In this document: positions 22,525-31,261 of the stretch, piece after piece
Layout: the number at the start of each line of letters is the position of its first letter
Numbering within the stretch: position 1 is the stretch's first letter
DNA from: an uncultured Acidobacteriia bacterium
GTDB taxonomy: Bacteria > Acidobacteriota > Terriglobia > Bryobacterales > Bryobacteraceae
Assembly (NCBI GenBank): GCA_903851195.1
Contig: CAINNJ010000022.1
Span: 1 to 64,000 of the forward strand
Direction: 5' to 3'
Length of the DNA stretch: 64,000 bases
The notes under the pieces: model-generated
Told to the model about the DNA's origin: nothing
The model's input: only the letters and a program-made list of their open reading frames with translations
Database searches by the model: none
Translations under genes and position numbers: made by a program

Positions 22525-25500
22525 ATGAATCTGTTTCCATGCATGAGATCGCTCCAGGCGAGCCTTTTCGCCGCCGCGACCTTGTTACTGCCTTGCATGG
22601 CCGACGCTCAGCTGAATACGCTGATCGACGGCAACAACGGCAAACTACCGACGCCTCCCGGACTTTATGTCACACCTACGGCGCCGCTCACGGGAGCGGT
22701 GCAGCAGCCCCTGAATCCCGGGCTGGCGAATTATCCGAACTTTGTCGCGGGTCAGGCGGTGAAGGCCGTGCTGAGCCCGGATGGCACGACGCTGGCGATC
22801 CTGACCGCCGGGATGAACTCGCTGGTGAGCCCCTCGGGTCTTGTGGACACCAACGCCTCGACGCAGTTTCTGTTCCTCTACAATGTGGCCGGCGCCAATA
22901 AGACGAATCCGGTTTTGCGGCAGGTCATTCAGCAACTGAATGCTCACGTGGGTCTGGTGTGGTCGCCGAACAGCAAGACGATCTATGCGGCGGGCGGCTG
23001 CGACGACGTCGTTTACGCTTACACCAACAACGGCACGACGTTCGCGCAGAGCGCGAAGATCAGCCTGGGCCATGCGCCAAACGGCTGCGTGTCCAATGCG
23101 GCGAACAACACGGGGCTCGGCCTGAGCGTGGAGCCGAACGCGGCCGGCCTCGCGATCTCCGCGGATGGCCGGACGCTGGTGGCCGCGAACAATTACAACG
23201 ACTCGATCAGCGTGATCGATACGGCCAGCGGCACCGTTCGTTACGAATATGACCTCCGGCCGTATTCGACGTCCGGCGCGCCGGGCGGCACGAAAGGGGG
23301 CACGTTCCCCTATTCGGTGGTACTGAACGGCACCACTGCATATGTCGGGATCGACCGGGATCGTGAAGTCGTCGCGGTCAACGTCGGCGGCGCGACATCC
23401 GGAGCCTTCGTGGCCCGCATTGCACTCGACGGCAACGCGAACGGCATGACGCTCAGCGCCGACGGCTCGACGCTCTATGTCGCGCAGGACAACACGGACC
23501 AGGTGGCGGTGATCGCCACATCGACCAACACGGTTTCCCGCAAGATCGACACGCGCGGTCCGGCGAGTCTGGGTCTGCCGGTGAGCACCACGGGCGCGGC
23601 TCCGATGGCGGTTACGATTAACGCCGCCAACAATACACTTTACGCGGTGAATGCCGGTTCGAACTCGGTCGCGGTGATCCCGCTCACGGGGCCGAACGCT
23701 CTTACGACGACCGGGCTGATCCCGACCGCTTACGATCCAACCGATATTGCCTTCAGCGCCGACGGAAGCTGGATGTACATTGTCAACGGCAAGAGCGATA
23801 CGGGTCCGAACCCGGGCTATGGTTATGGCAACCTGGCCAATATTAAATACCTGACTTATCCTGGCGGTAACACGGCGCAGGCCAATCAGCTGAGAGCCAA
23901 TAACCAGTATCAGTTTCAGCTGGAACACGCCACGCTGGTAAGCGCTCAGGTTCCCGCCACGGCGGATCTGGCGAGTCTGACCTCGGCGGTGGCGGCGAAT
24001 AACGGTTACTCGGTGACACCGCCGGCATCGGATGCCCAGGTGATGAGTTTCCTGCATTCGAAAATTCAGCACATTATTTACATCGTGAAGGAGAACCGCA
24101 CGTTCGATCAGATTCTGGGCGATCTGGGTAACGGTTCGAACGGCGATCCGTCCCTGACGCTGTTCGGGCGGAGGGTCACGCCGAGCTTCCATCTGATGGC
24201 GCAGAACTTCGTGACGCTGGATAATTTCATGGATCCGGGCGACGGGTCGATGGACGGCTGGTCGTGGTCGATGCGGGGCCGTGTCACCAATACAGAGACG
24301 GTGACGCAGCAGATTAACTACGCATTTATTAATCGCGGGGTGTCTTATGAGGGTGAAGGCCAGAACCGGAACGTGCCGGTGAATCTGAACACCGTCGCGG
24401 CGCGCGATTACTTCTTCGATCCCACCGGGGCGACCACGCCTTATTCCAGTCTTACGGCGCCGCAGAAGGGCGGAACGGCCAACATGCTGGCGGGAGATGG
24501 CGACCATGCGGAGACGGACGGTCCGGGCGGCTATCAGCAGGGCTATATTTTCAACGCCGTGCTGAATGCGGGCCTGACGGTTCGGAATTACGGCTGGCTG
24601 GCGAACACGCCGGGCAAGATCGGAACCATCGCGAATCCGATTTCCGACCCGTTCACCGCCGGCGTGATTCAGACGACGACGTCCAATCAGGTGCTTTATC
24701 AGAACAATTTCTATGATCCTTATTTCCGGGCTTACGATCAGGCTTATCCGGACTTATGGCGCTTCAACGAGTGGAACCGGGAGTTCCAGCAGTTTGTCGC
24801 CAACGGCAAATTGCCCGCGCTTTCCATGATCCGCGGCCTGAGCCACGATCACACCGGAAGCTTCGGCTCCGCGCTGGGCGGCGTGAATACGCCGGAACTG
24901 CAGCAGGCCGACAACGATTATGCGGTTGGCCTGCTGGTGCAGACTGTCGCGAACAGCCCGTATGCAGGCAACACGCTGATCATCATTATCGAAGACGATT
25001 CGCAGGACGGGGCGGACCATGTGGACTCGCACCGGTCCACGACTTACATCGTCGGACCGTACGTCAGGAAGAATACGGTCATCAGCACGCGTTACAGCCA
25101 GCCCAGTGTGCTGCGCACGATCGAGGATATTCTGGGCACGAAACACCTCAACCTGAACACTTACTACACGCGGCCCATGGCGGATGTTTTCGATATTACG
25201 TCGTCAGGCCAGTGGACGTTCACGGCGGTGGCTTCGACGCTGCTGAAATCGACGACGCTGAATCTGACGCCGCCGACGCTGACTCCGAAGAATTCGGCAC
25301 AAAAGAGCGCCGACGTTGTCTTCGCTCCCGGGCCGGATCTGAAGCCGACACACAGCGCCAAATACTGGGCCGCGAAAACGCGGGGCCTCGACTTCTCGGC
25401 CGAAGACCGCGTTCCCGCCGCTCTGTACAACAAGATCCTTTGGGAAGGGCTGAAGGGGACCAAGGCGCCGGTTCCGCATACGCAGTTTCAGAGCGTCGAT

Positions 25501-25545
25501 TCCGGCGACAAGACGGCCCGGAAGGCTGACGCCGACGACCAGTGA
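22525..25545 (+). CDS. YncE-type beta-propeller / phosphoesterase fusion, secreted
   Basis: About 1006 residues from the ATG at 22525, which has AAAGGA 9 bases upstream; GTG at 22507 and ATG at 22516 also occur. A signal peptide (SLFAAATLLLPCMADAQ) comes first. Residues 60-440 are YncE-like propeller blades (repeated SADGSTLYVA, VIDTASGTV). Residues 500-900 are a phosphoesterase (PF04185) domain: IIYIVKENRTFDQILGDLG, NFVTLDNFMDPGDGSMDGWSW, and DDSQDGADHVDSHRS. The fusion is typical of Acidobacteria. It is probably periplasmic or extracellular. A PEP-CTERM gene follows 40 bp on. Confidence 0.87.
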   Translation: MNLFPCMRSLQASLFAAATLLLPCMADAQLNTLIDGNNGKLPTPPGLYVTPTAPLTGAVQQPLNPGLANYPNFVAGQAVKAVLSPDGTTLAILTAGMNSLVSPSGLVDTNASTQFLFLYNVAGANKTNPVLRQVIQQLNAHVGLVWSPNSKTIYAAGGCDDVVYAYTNNGTTFAQSAKISLGHAPNGCVSNAANNTGLGLSVEPNAAGLAISADGRTLVAANNYNDSISVIDTASGTVRYEYDLRPYSTSGAPGGTKGGTFPYSVVLNGTTAYVGIDRDREVVAVNVGGATSGAFVARIALDGNANGMTLSADGSTLYVAQDNTDQVAVIATSTNTVSRKIDTRGPASLGLPVSTTGAAPMAVTINAANNTLYAVNAGSNSVAVIPLTGPNALTTTGLIPTAYDPTDIAFSADGSWMYIVNGKSDTGPNPGYGYGNLANIKYLTYPGGNTAQANQLRANNQYQFQLEHATLVSAQVPATADLASLTSAVAANNGYSVTPPASDAQVMSFLHSKIQHIIYIVKENRTFDQILGDLGNGSNGDPSLTLFGRRVTPSFHLMAQNFVTLDNFMDPGDGSMDGWSWSMRGRVTNTETVTQQINYAFINRGVSYEGEGQNRNVPVNLNTVAARDYFFDPTGATTPYSSLTAPQKGGTANMLAGDGDHAETDGPGGYQQGYIFNAVLNAGLTVRNYGWLANTPGKIGTIANPISDPFTAGVIQTTTSNQVLYQNNFYDPYFRAYDQAYPDLWRFNEWNREFQQFVANGKLPALSMIRGLSHDHTGSFGSALGGVNTPELQQADNDYAVGLLVQTVANSPYAGNTLIIIIEDDSQDGADHVDSHRSTTYIVGPYVRKNTVISTRYSQPSVLRTIEDILGTKHLNLNTYYTRPMADVFDITSSGQWTFTAVASTLLKSTTLNLTPPTLTPKNSAQKSADVVFAPGPDLKPTHSAKYWAAKTRGLDFSAEDRVPAALYNKILWEGLKGTKAPVPHTQFQSVDSGDKTARKADADDQ

Positions 25546-25585
25546 GCCTGCACCCGAAAATTTCTGTGAAAGAAAGGAATATCCG

Positions 25586-26200
25586 ATGAAAAGCACACTC
25601 TCTGTTTTCGCGGTCGCCTCTTTTGCGGCGATCTGTTCCCTGCCCGCCCATGCGGCGACCATCTACTCTGTCAGCTTCACCGGCTCGGTTACCCAGACGC
25701 AGGGTTCTACCGGCGAGTCCGTGGGCAGCGTGGTGATGGGCCGTTTCGACCTCAACAGCGTCTCCGGTTTTTCCAGCTTCCTGATCGACGGCAGGTCGGT
25801 GGCGGCGGGCTACGTCTCGTCCGCGACCATTGGACCCGCACTGTTCGATGCGATTTACACGGCGCAGGTATCTCCTGTCGCGACCGGCACACCGAGCAAC
25901 AGTTCTTTTTCCCTGGATCTGTCCTCTCTGTCCGCCTGGCCGGCTTCCGATACGGCTTACACGTTGCTGACTGACACGAATCAACTCAGGACGAATCTGG
26001 ATACGGTTACCAACCCCTTATCCGCATTCCCGAGCACGTTCGGTTATTACACGGCGAACGCGGACGGCACGAACGTGGTGGCGTTACGGGCGAACCTGAC
26101 GTCGATTACGGTTACGGCCACGCCGGAACCGGTCAGCTTCGGGTTGCTCGCGATTTCCTTGCCGGGTTTGATCTGTCTGGTTCGACGGCGGCGCGGGTAG
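25586..26200 (+). CDS. PEP-CTERM sorting domain protein
   Basis: 204 residues with a signal peptide (VFAVASFAAICSLPAHAA) and at the C-terminus the PEP-CTERM signal: TPEPVSFGLLAIS, a hydrophobic helix, and a basic RRRRG end. Such tails are processed by an exosortase in the membrane of exopolysaccharide-producing bacteria. The middle is a low-complexity Ser/Thr-rich beta region with no recognised domain. A good Shine-Dalgarno (AAAGGAATATCCG) precedes the ATG. It is likely co-transcribed with the phosphoesterase gene, and a terminator follows. Confidence 0.85.
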   Translation: MKSTLSVFAVASFAAICSLPAHAATIYSVSFTGSVTQTQGSTGESVGSVVMGRFDLNSVSGFSSFLIDGRSVAAGYVSSATIGPALFDAIYTAQVSPVATGTPSNSSFSLDLSSLSAWPASDTAYTLLTDTNQLRTNLDTVTNPLSAFPSTFGYYTANADGTNVVALRANLTSITVTATPEPVSFGLLAISLPGLICLVRRRRG

Positions 26201-26222
26201 TTCATCAGGATGTGAAGAAGGC

Positions 26223-26265
26223 ACGGGCCGACGGGTTTATCGCCCGCCGGCCCGTTGCCGTTTTT
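26223..26265 (+). terminator. Rho-independent terminator after the PEP-CTERM gene
   Basis: Stem ACGGGCCGACGGG (26223-26235) with CCCGCCGGCCCGT (26243-26255), 13 bp with one mismatch and a 7-base loop TTTATCG. A T-run GTTTTT lies at 26260-26265. It ends the phosphoesterase/PEP-CTERM transcript. Confidence 0.75.
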
Positions 26266-26312
26266 GGCGAGCCGGAGCGACGGGCGTGCGCATCTGACGC
26301 TAAGATGTGAGA

Positions 26313-26552
26313 GTGTGAACCACTATCGATCTTGACGAGGAACTTCTCCGCACAGCCAAGGCTATTTCCGAAGCCCGTGGTCAAACCTTGTCAAAATCCG
26401 TTTGCGATCTGGGATGGAGAGGGCTGCGTCCGGACGAGATGGAGCTTTCAACATTAAATGGCTTCGCCGTGTTGCCGAATCGGGAAGGATCGAAGCCCGT
26501 AACCCCGGAACATGTAACCGAACTTCTGGAAATGACGGAACCGGCTGCGTGA
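26313..26552 (+). pseudogene. vapB-like antitoxin gene broken at codon 2
   Basis: Reading on from a GTG at 26313, the second codon is TGA. The frame after it (26319-26549) encodes TTIDLDEELLRTAKAISEAR and goes on to GFAVLPNREGSKPVTPEHVTELL. This is the common VapB form that begins M-R-T-T-I-D-L and ends P-x-T-P-E-x-V. The natural second codon of the family is often Arg (CGA), so CGA to TGA would explain the break. The only later in-frame start is a TTG after the first helix. No PIN toxin follows before the higB gene. Confidence 0.6.
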
Positions 26553-26693
26553 ACTGATTGGGCTAATGGGACCAGCGCAGGCTTCACGGCTTTGCAGATT
26601 ACACGAAGGTTTTGACGACTGGTTCGAGCTTTTCTTCAGGCTCCGTAACGCCGCCTTGCGTTTTCGCAAATTTGCGAATAGACTGAGCACAGG

Positions 26694-27068
26694 ATGCCGA
26701 AGACTGCCGTCGTCCTTTATTGCGAGGACAACGGATCGTGCCCGTTCCTGGAGTGGTTCGATGGATTGCCGGTCAAGGCGCAGGATAAGTGTCAGGTGCG
26801 GTTGGAACGGCTGCGGGAGTTGGGTCATGAACTGCGGAGGCCGGAGGCGGACCTGCTTCGTGACGGTATCTACGAGCTTCGCGCCAGTCTACAGGGCATA
26901 AATTACAGGATTCTGTATTTCTTCCACGGAACGGTCGCGGCGATTGTGTCTCATGGAATTGTGAAGGAGCGCGCGGTTCCGCCGAAGGAGATCGACCTCG
27001 CCATGGAACGCAAGAAGCGGTTTGCAGCTAATCCGGCGAAGCATCGTTACAAGGAGAATGCGAAATGA
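26694..27068 (+). CDS. higB: HigB/RelE-like toxin (phage Gp49-like family)
   Basis: 124 residues. The fold of the PF05973 group is visible: FLEWFDGLPVKAQDKCQVRLERLRELGHELRRPEADLLRDGIYELRASLQGINYRILYFFHG, then VSHGIVKERAVPPKEIDLAMERKKRF. Arg and Tyr residues in ELRAS and NYRILYFF are those expected in ribosome-dependent mRNases. The toxin gene comes first and overlaps the antitoxin by ATGA, the usual higBA order. Confidence 0.87.
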   Translation: MPKTAVVLYCEDNGSCPFLEWFDGLPVKAQDKCQVRLERLRELGHELRRPEADLLRDGIYELRASLQGINYRILYFFHGTVAAIVSHGIVKERAVPPKEIDLAMERKKRFAANPAKHRYKENAK

Positions 27069-27385
27069 GCAGGAAATCGGGGACCACCACCGACGCCGTC
27101 GAGATCATCCAGAGGCGGATTTACGAGGGCAAGCCGGACCGCATGAAAGGACTGGAAGAGGCAAGGGCGAACGACGAGATCGCCCGGAAGATCTTCGGCT
27201 TACGCACGAAGGCGGGTCTGACACAAGCGCAACTCGGCAAACTGATCGGCACAACGGCCTCGGTGATCTGCCGTCTTGAAGGCGCCGATTACGAGGGCCA
27301 TTCGTTAGCGATGCTTCGGAGAATCGCCGCCGCATTGAATCAGAGAGTCGAAATTCGCTTCGTGCCGATACGGCGCACGGCTTAG
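27065..27385 (+). CDS. higA: HigA-like antitoxin (XRE family)
   Basis: 106 residues. A helix-turn-helix of the XRE/Cro type is at about 52-98: IFGLRTKAGLTQAQLGKLIGTTASVICRLEGADYEGHSLAMLRRIAAALNQRVEIRFV. The N-terminal 50 residues probably wrap the toxin. Coupled to the toxin gene by a 4-bp overlap; the complex should bind the operon promoter, which lies in the 26600s. Converges on the TetR gene. Confidence 0.87.
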   Translation: MSRKSGTTTDAVEIIQRRIYEGKPDRMKGLEEARANDEIARKIFGLRTKAGLTQAQLGKLIGTTASVICRLEGADYEGHSLAMLRRIAAALNQRVEIRFVPIRRTA

Positions 27386-27409
27386 AGCGCGTCAACTGGC
27401 AATGCCGTT

Positions 27410-27991
27410 TCAGCCGGCTCCGGCCTGAGGCCGCGAACCGAGCACGAGGATATCGACCAGTCGTTTGGCGCTCTGCTGCCAGTCCGGACTGGTGGCGACG
27501 TTGGCAACGCCGATGAGAGCGCGCAGAAGGTCGAGCGGGTCGAGGTCCTCGCGGATGTCGCCGCTGGCTATGGCGCGGGCGACCAGGGCGCGAATCGCTT
27601 CCCAGACCTGCGCGTAAGAGGCTTCGAAGACCTTCGAGTGGCCGCCGACAAGCGTGTTCAGGGCCGGGGCGATGATCTGTTTGGTCGCGATGTAGTCGAC
27701 GAACAGGAACATCCAGGCGCGCAGGGCTTCCACGGGCGGCAGCGTTTCGGCGAACCTGCGTTCGGCGGCGGCCAGCCTCTCCACTTCCGTGCGATAGACC
27801 GCCTCCAGAAGTTCTTCGCGGGTGGGAAAGTTCCGGTACAGGGTTCCGGGGCCGACGCCCGCCTGTTTGGCGATGTCGTCCAGGCTCGTGTTCGCGCCCG
27901 ACCGGGTGAACGCCTCCTTGGCGGCTTCGAGGATGCGCTCGCGATTGCGCCGGGCGTCGCTGCGGGGTTTTCGGCTGGGCGGATTTACCAT
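27410..27991 (-). CDS. TetR/AcrR-family transcriptional regulator
   Basis: 193 residues from ATG at 27991 (MVNPPSRKPRSD); a TTG at 28033 adds 14 residues that look untranslated. The helix-turn-helix part reads RERILEAAKEAFTRSGANTSLDDIAKQAGVGPGTLYRNFPTREELLEAVY. The C-terminal ligand domain is variable. Divergent from a reductase pair with about 110 bp between starts, so it is likely their repressor. Confidence 0.88.
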   Translation of the reverse strand: MVNPPSRKPRSDARRNRERILEAAKEAFTRSGANTSLDDIAKQAGVGPGTLYRNFPTREELLEAVYRTEVERLAAAERRFAETLPPVEALRAWMFLFVDYIATKQIIAPALNTLVGGHSKVFEASYAQVWEAIRALVARAIASGDIREDLDPLDLLRALIGVANVATSPDWQQSAKRLVDILVLGSRPQAGAG

Positions 27992-28101
27992 GAAAAAGCT
28001 GAAACCGGAGACAGCCTCCGGTAATCTGTTCAAATGCGGAGGGTCTCTCCGTTTTTAACAGATTCGTGACGGCTCGTCAATTTCAACAAAGGAGAATCGC
28101 T

Positions 28102-28983
28102 ATGCGTGTTTTTGTCACCGGGGCGACCGGTTTCGTCGGCTCCGCAATCGTTCAGGAACTAATCGGCGCGGGTCATCGGGTTTTGGGTCTGGTGCGTTCG
28201 GATGCGGGCGCGGCCTCTCTGGCGGCCGCGGGCGGCGAGGTTCACCGCGGTTCGCTTGAAGATTCCGACAGCCTGGTTCGCGGGGCGGCGAGCGCGGACG
28301 CCGTGATCCATACGGCCTTTATCCACGACTTCGCGAATTACGCGAGTTCGGCCGAAACGGACCGGCTCGCCATCGCCACCCTGGGAGGCGCGCTGGCGGG
28401 CTCGGGACGGCCTCTGATCATTACATCGGGCACTTTGCTTGCGCAACGGAAAGGGCCGCTGGCGGTCGAAGACGACGCGCCCAATCCTCACTCTCCGCGT
28501 AAATCGGAAGAAGCCGTGCCTGAACTGGTGTCACGCGGCGTGAGGGCATCCGTGGTGCGTCTGCCGCCTTCGGTGCATGGAGACGGCGACCATGGCTTTG
28601 TGCCGGCGCTGATCGCCATCGCGCGTGAGAAGGGCGCTTCGGCCTATGTGGGCGAGGGCCTGAACCGCTGGCCCGCGGTACACCGGCTGGACGCGGCGCG
28701 CCTTTACCGGCTGGTGCTGGAGGGGGGCGTGGCGGGAGCCAGTTACCACGCGGTGGCCGACGAGGGCGTGCCTTTCCGTGAGATCGCCGGTGTGATCGGC
28801 CGGCGCCTGAACGTGCCGGTGGTGAGCAGGACGCCCGAGGAGGCGGCCGGGCATTTTGGCTGGATCGCGCCCTTTGTCACAATGGACGGACCGGCTTCCA
28901 GTGCGCAAACGCAGGAACGTCTGGGATGGCATTCCACCGGGTCCGGTTTCATTGCCGATATCGACGGACCCGCTTATTTCTGA
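28102..28983 (+). CDS. NAD(P)-dependent SDR/epimerase-type oxidoreductase
   Basis: 293 residues from the ATG at 28102, with AAGGAGAA well placed upstream. Atypical or extended SDR: MRVFVTGATGFVGSAIVQELI is the nucleotide-binding Rossmann motif (TGxxGxxG). No clear YxxxK pair is seen at the usual place, and ITSGTLLAQRKG stands where the Ser lies, so it belongs to the atypical group. With the following aldo/keto reductase it forms a TetR-regulated detoxification-type operon. Confidence 0.83.
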   Translation: MRVFVTGATGFVGSAIVQELIGAGHRVLGLVRSDAGAASLAAAGGEVHRGSLEDSDSLVRGAASADAVIHTAFIHDFANYASSAETDRLAIATLGGALAGSGRPLIITSGTLLAQRKGPLAVEDDAPNPHSPRKSEEAVPELVSRGVRASVVRLPPSVHGDGDHGFVPALIAIAREKGASAYVGEGLNRWPAVHRLDAARLYRLVLEGGVAGASYHAVADEGVPFREIAGVIGRRLNVPVVSRTPEEAAGHFGWIAPFVTMDGPASSAQTQERLGWHSTGSGFIADIDGPAYF

Positions 28984-28998
28984 AACAGAGGACATTTC

Positions 28999-29883
28999 AT
29001 GACAAAAGAGATCCATTCCGCCGGCACGTTTTCGTTTGCCGGAAATTCCCTGACCGTGAACCGCATGGGTTATGGCGCGATGCAGCTGGCGGGCCCGTAT
29101 GTGTGGGGACCGCCGCGCGATCCCGAGGAAGCGGTCCGGGTGCTGCATACCGCGATCGGGGCTGGCGTGAACCATATCGATACCAGCGATTTCTATGGCC
29201 CTCATGTGACAAATCGGATTATCCGGCAGGCGCTGCATCCGTATCCGGAAGGGCTGGTAATCGTCACCAAAGTGGGCGCACGCCGGGGAGACGACAAGTC
29301 GTGGATCCCCGCGCGCTCGCCCCGGGAACTCACGGACGGCGTTCATGACAATCTGCGGAACCTCGGGCTGGAGTCGCTGGATGTGGTGAATCTGCGAGTG
29401 GGCGGCATGCTGACTCCCGAGGAGGGCTCGATTGAAGAACCGTTCACGGCGCTGGCGGAACTGAAGGAACGCGGATTGATCCGGCATCTGGGTCTGAGCA
29501 ATGTCACGCCGGCGCAGTTGTCGGAGGCGCGGAAGATCGCCGACGTGGTGTGCGTGCAGAATTTCTACAACGTGGCGAACCGGAACGACGACGAATTTAT
29601 CGCCGACCTCGCCAGCCAGGGAATTCCCTATGTGCCGTTCTTCCCGCTGGGAGGATTCACGCCGCTGCAGTCCTCCACGCTGGATGCGGCCGCCGCGGCC
29701 GTGGGAGCCACGCCCATGCAGGTGGCGCTGGCGTGGCTGCTGCAGCGCTCGCCCAATATGCTGCTGATTCCGGGGACTTCATCGGTGAAACATCTTCGCG
29801 AAAACCTGGATGCGGCCACGCTCCGGCTTCCGCCGGAAACGATTGCCGCACTGGATTCGGTCGCGGAAAGCGCGCAGGGATGA
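28999..29883 (+). CDS. aldo/keto reductase
   Basis: 294 residues, TIM barrel. Catalytic Asp and Tyr are in HIDTSDFYGPH (about 55-65), the Lys in VIVTKVGARRG, and the NADPH-binding end in LLIPGTSSVKHLRENLDAA. Fifteen bases after the SDR gene, with which it shares the TetR control. A short C-terminus without tail. Confidence 0.88.
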   Translation: MTKEIHSAGTFSFAGNSLTVNRMGYGAMQLAGPYVWGPPRDPEEAVRVLHTAIGAGVNHIDTSDFYGPHVTNRIIRQALHPYPEGLVIVTKVGARRGDDKSWIPARSPRELTDGVHDNLRNLGLESLDVVNLRVGGMLTPEEGSIEEPFTALAELKERGLIRHLGLSNVTPAQLSEARKIADVVCVQNFYNVANRNDDEFIADLASQGIPYVPFFPLGGFTPLQSSTLDAAAAAVGATPMQVALAWLLQRSPNMLLIPGTSSVKHLRENLDAATLRLPPETIAALDSVAESAQG

Positions 29884-29898
29884 GGGCGCCGGCGTCAG

Positions 29899-31116
29899 TC
29901 AGTCGAGCAGGGAGGCCGGCGTTTCGGTTCCCAGCGGCTCGGGGTCGTAGACGACACCAGCGAACAGAATGGTGCTCTCTATGTCCCGGATCAGCAAGGC
30001 AAAGGGACGATCGATAACGAGTTCCCGGTGTTCAAATTCCCTTGGGCGGGCCGCGCCAACGAGAACCCTTACGATCGTCTCGGCCGCGGCGACCGTCCCC
30101 TCTTCATCAAGGCCGAGGCGACTTTGGTGAAGGATATCGCCGAGGACGAAGCCGGGTGACCCCATGAACTCGGGTGACCTCATTGAAGTAAAATCGGCTC
30201 CCGGATAGCGGAAGGCGAGTTCCATCCCCATTCGGCTGAGAGCTGTTTTTAGACGGGCTCTGCAGGAGACGGCAAATTTCGGCATCCGGAAATCGAGAGC
30301 CACATTGTGGCTCCTCCCTTCAAAGAAGTTCCGCACGTCGAGACCGGCGAGGAGTTCTTCGGGAGTTGTTCCCGGCGAAGGGAGCAGGATGCCGAACTCG
30401 CCCTGATCCCTCGCGCCTCGACGGTAAGGTATCACCGCGCCTTCATAGAGCGGCCCGGTCCGATACATTCCCCGATCCTTCCGACGGCGGATAAACGGGA
30501 GTACCTTCGAAGAGCCGTCCGCGCGAAAGAACACGCGGTCCTGCGTATCTCCGGAATTGAACTCGTCTTGCCACCTATGGGCGAAGCAGAGAGCGTTGGT
30601 GATCAGGCAATCGGTGGCCGCCAGGATCTCACGGGAGACAATGTCCGTCAGCAAATTCATGGAAGCCTTGCGAGCCCAGGCATTGATCCATTCGGTTGCC
30701 GCGGGATCCGAGAAATCCAGCGTGTTGGCTTCTGCGCCGAGGTCGCGGACATTCGCGACGTAATCGGGATTCAGTTGTTGGCGCCTGTCTGCCCATACGG
30801 CGTTGACGAAGGAGATCCGGAAGCCGTCGCTGGCACAAAGCAGGCGGACCAGGGACGCGGCGGACTGCCGGAGATGATGGGACCCGACTTCGACCGGCAC
30901 GTAGAGCGTCCGCCGAATCGCCGCGCTGGTTTCGCCGGAGGCGCCGAGTTCGGCGAGCAGCAGGCCCATGAAGATACCCGTCGGGGAGATGAACACGTTC
31001 TCTCGGGGAGTTTCGGCGGCAAGTTCGGTGAGAAGGTGAATGCCGAATGCGTTCTGGGCCCTGCGGATCATGTCAGGGTCGGGGTTGACGATGTTTGTCG
31101 CTAAGGTGCCAGCCAT
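29899..31116 (-). CDS. serpin (serine protease inhibitor) family protein
   Basis: 405 residues. The serpin fold is recognisable from NAFGIHLLTELAAETPRENVFISPTGIFMGLLLAELGASGETSAAI to the end PFALLIRDIESTILFAGVVYDP. The reactive-centre-loop hinge is DEEGTVAAAETIV (about 337-349): E-E-G-T with small residues at P12-P10, the pattern of inhibitory serpins. There is no signal peptide, so it should act in the cytoplasm or be released on lysis. The target protease is unknown, as is the P1 residue. Bacterial serpins are uncommon. Convergent with the aldo/keto reductase gene. Confidence 0.85.
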   Translation of the reverse strand: MAGTLATNIVNPDPDMIRRAQNAFGIHLLTELAAETPRENVFISPTGIFMGLLLAELGASGETSAAIRRTLYVPVEVGSHHLRQSAASLVRLLCASDGFRISFVNAVWADRRQQLNPDYVANVRDLGAEANTLDFSDPAATEWINAWARKASMNLLTDIVSREILAATDCLITNALCFAHRWQDEFNSGDTQDRVFFRADGSSKVLPFIRRRKDRGMYRTGPLYEGAVIPYRRGARDQGEFGILLPSPGTTPEELLAGLDVRNFFEGRSHNVALDFRMPKFAVSCRARLKTALSRMGMELAFRYPGADFTSMRSPEFMGSPGFVLGDILHQSRLGLDEEGTVAAAETIVRVLVGAARPREFEHRELVIDRPFALLIRDIESTILFAGVVYDPEPLGTETPASLLD

Positions 31117-31197
31117 TCTGGTGTATTGTAAGACACCAGAAGGGTGCGATTGCGAGGAGGATTGTTCCTCGGCGCGGCGGTTGGTGACAGGTGCTTT

Positions 31198-31246
31198 GGG
31201 CGGGTTTCCAACCCGCCGCCGGATGCCATCCGGCCCTACATCAGGA
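31198..31246. repeat. double-hairpin dispersed repeat, copy 1
   Basis: GGCGGGTT-TCC-AACCCGCC (31199-31217) is followed at once by CCGGAT-GCC-ATCCGG (31219-31233) and CCTACATCAGGAG. Two perfect palindromes side by side in an intergenic spot, like REP/BIME elements. A second copy is at 35681-35721. Confidence 0.6.
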
Positions 31247-31261
31247 GTTACGGAGCGGGAA

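Noticed and set aside
22645-24507. A 620-residue open frame on the minus strand
   Set aside because: It runs opposite to the clear phosphoesterase gene, is rich in Arg/His with no family match, and follows from high GC without stops in the antisense frame.
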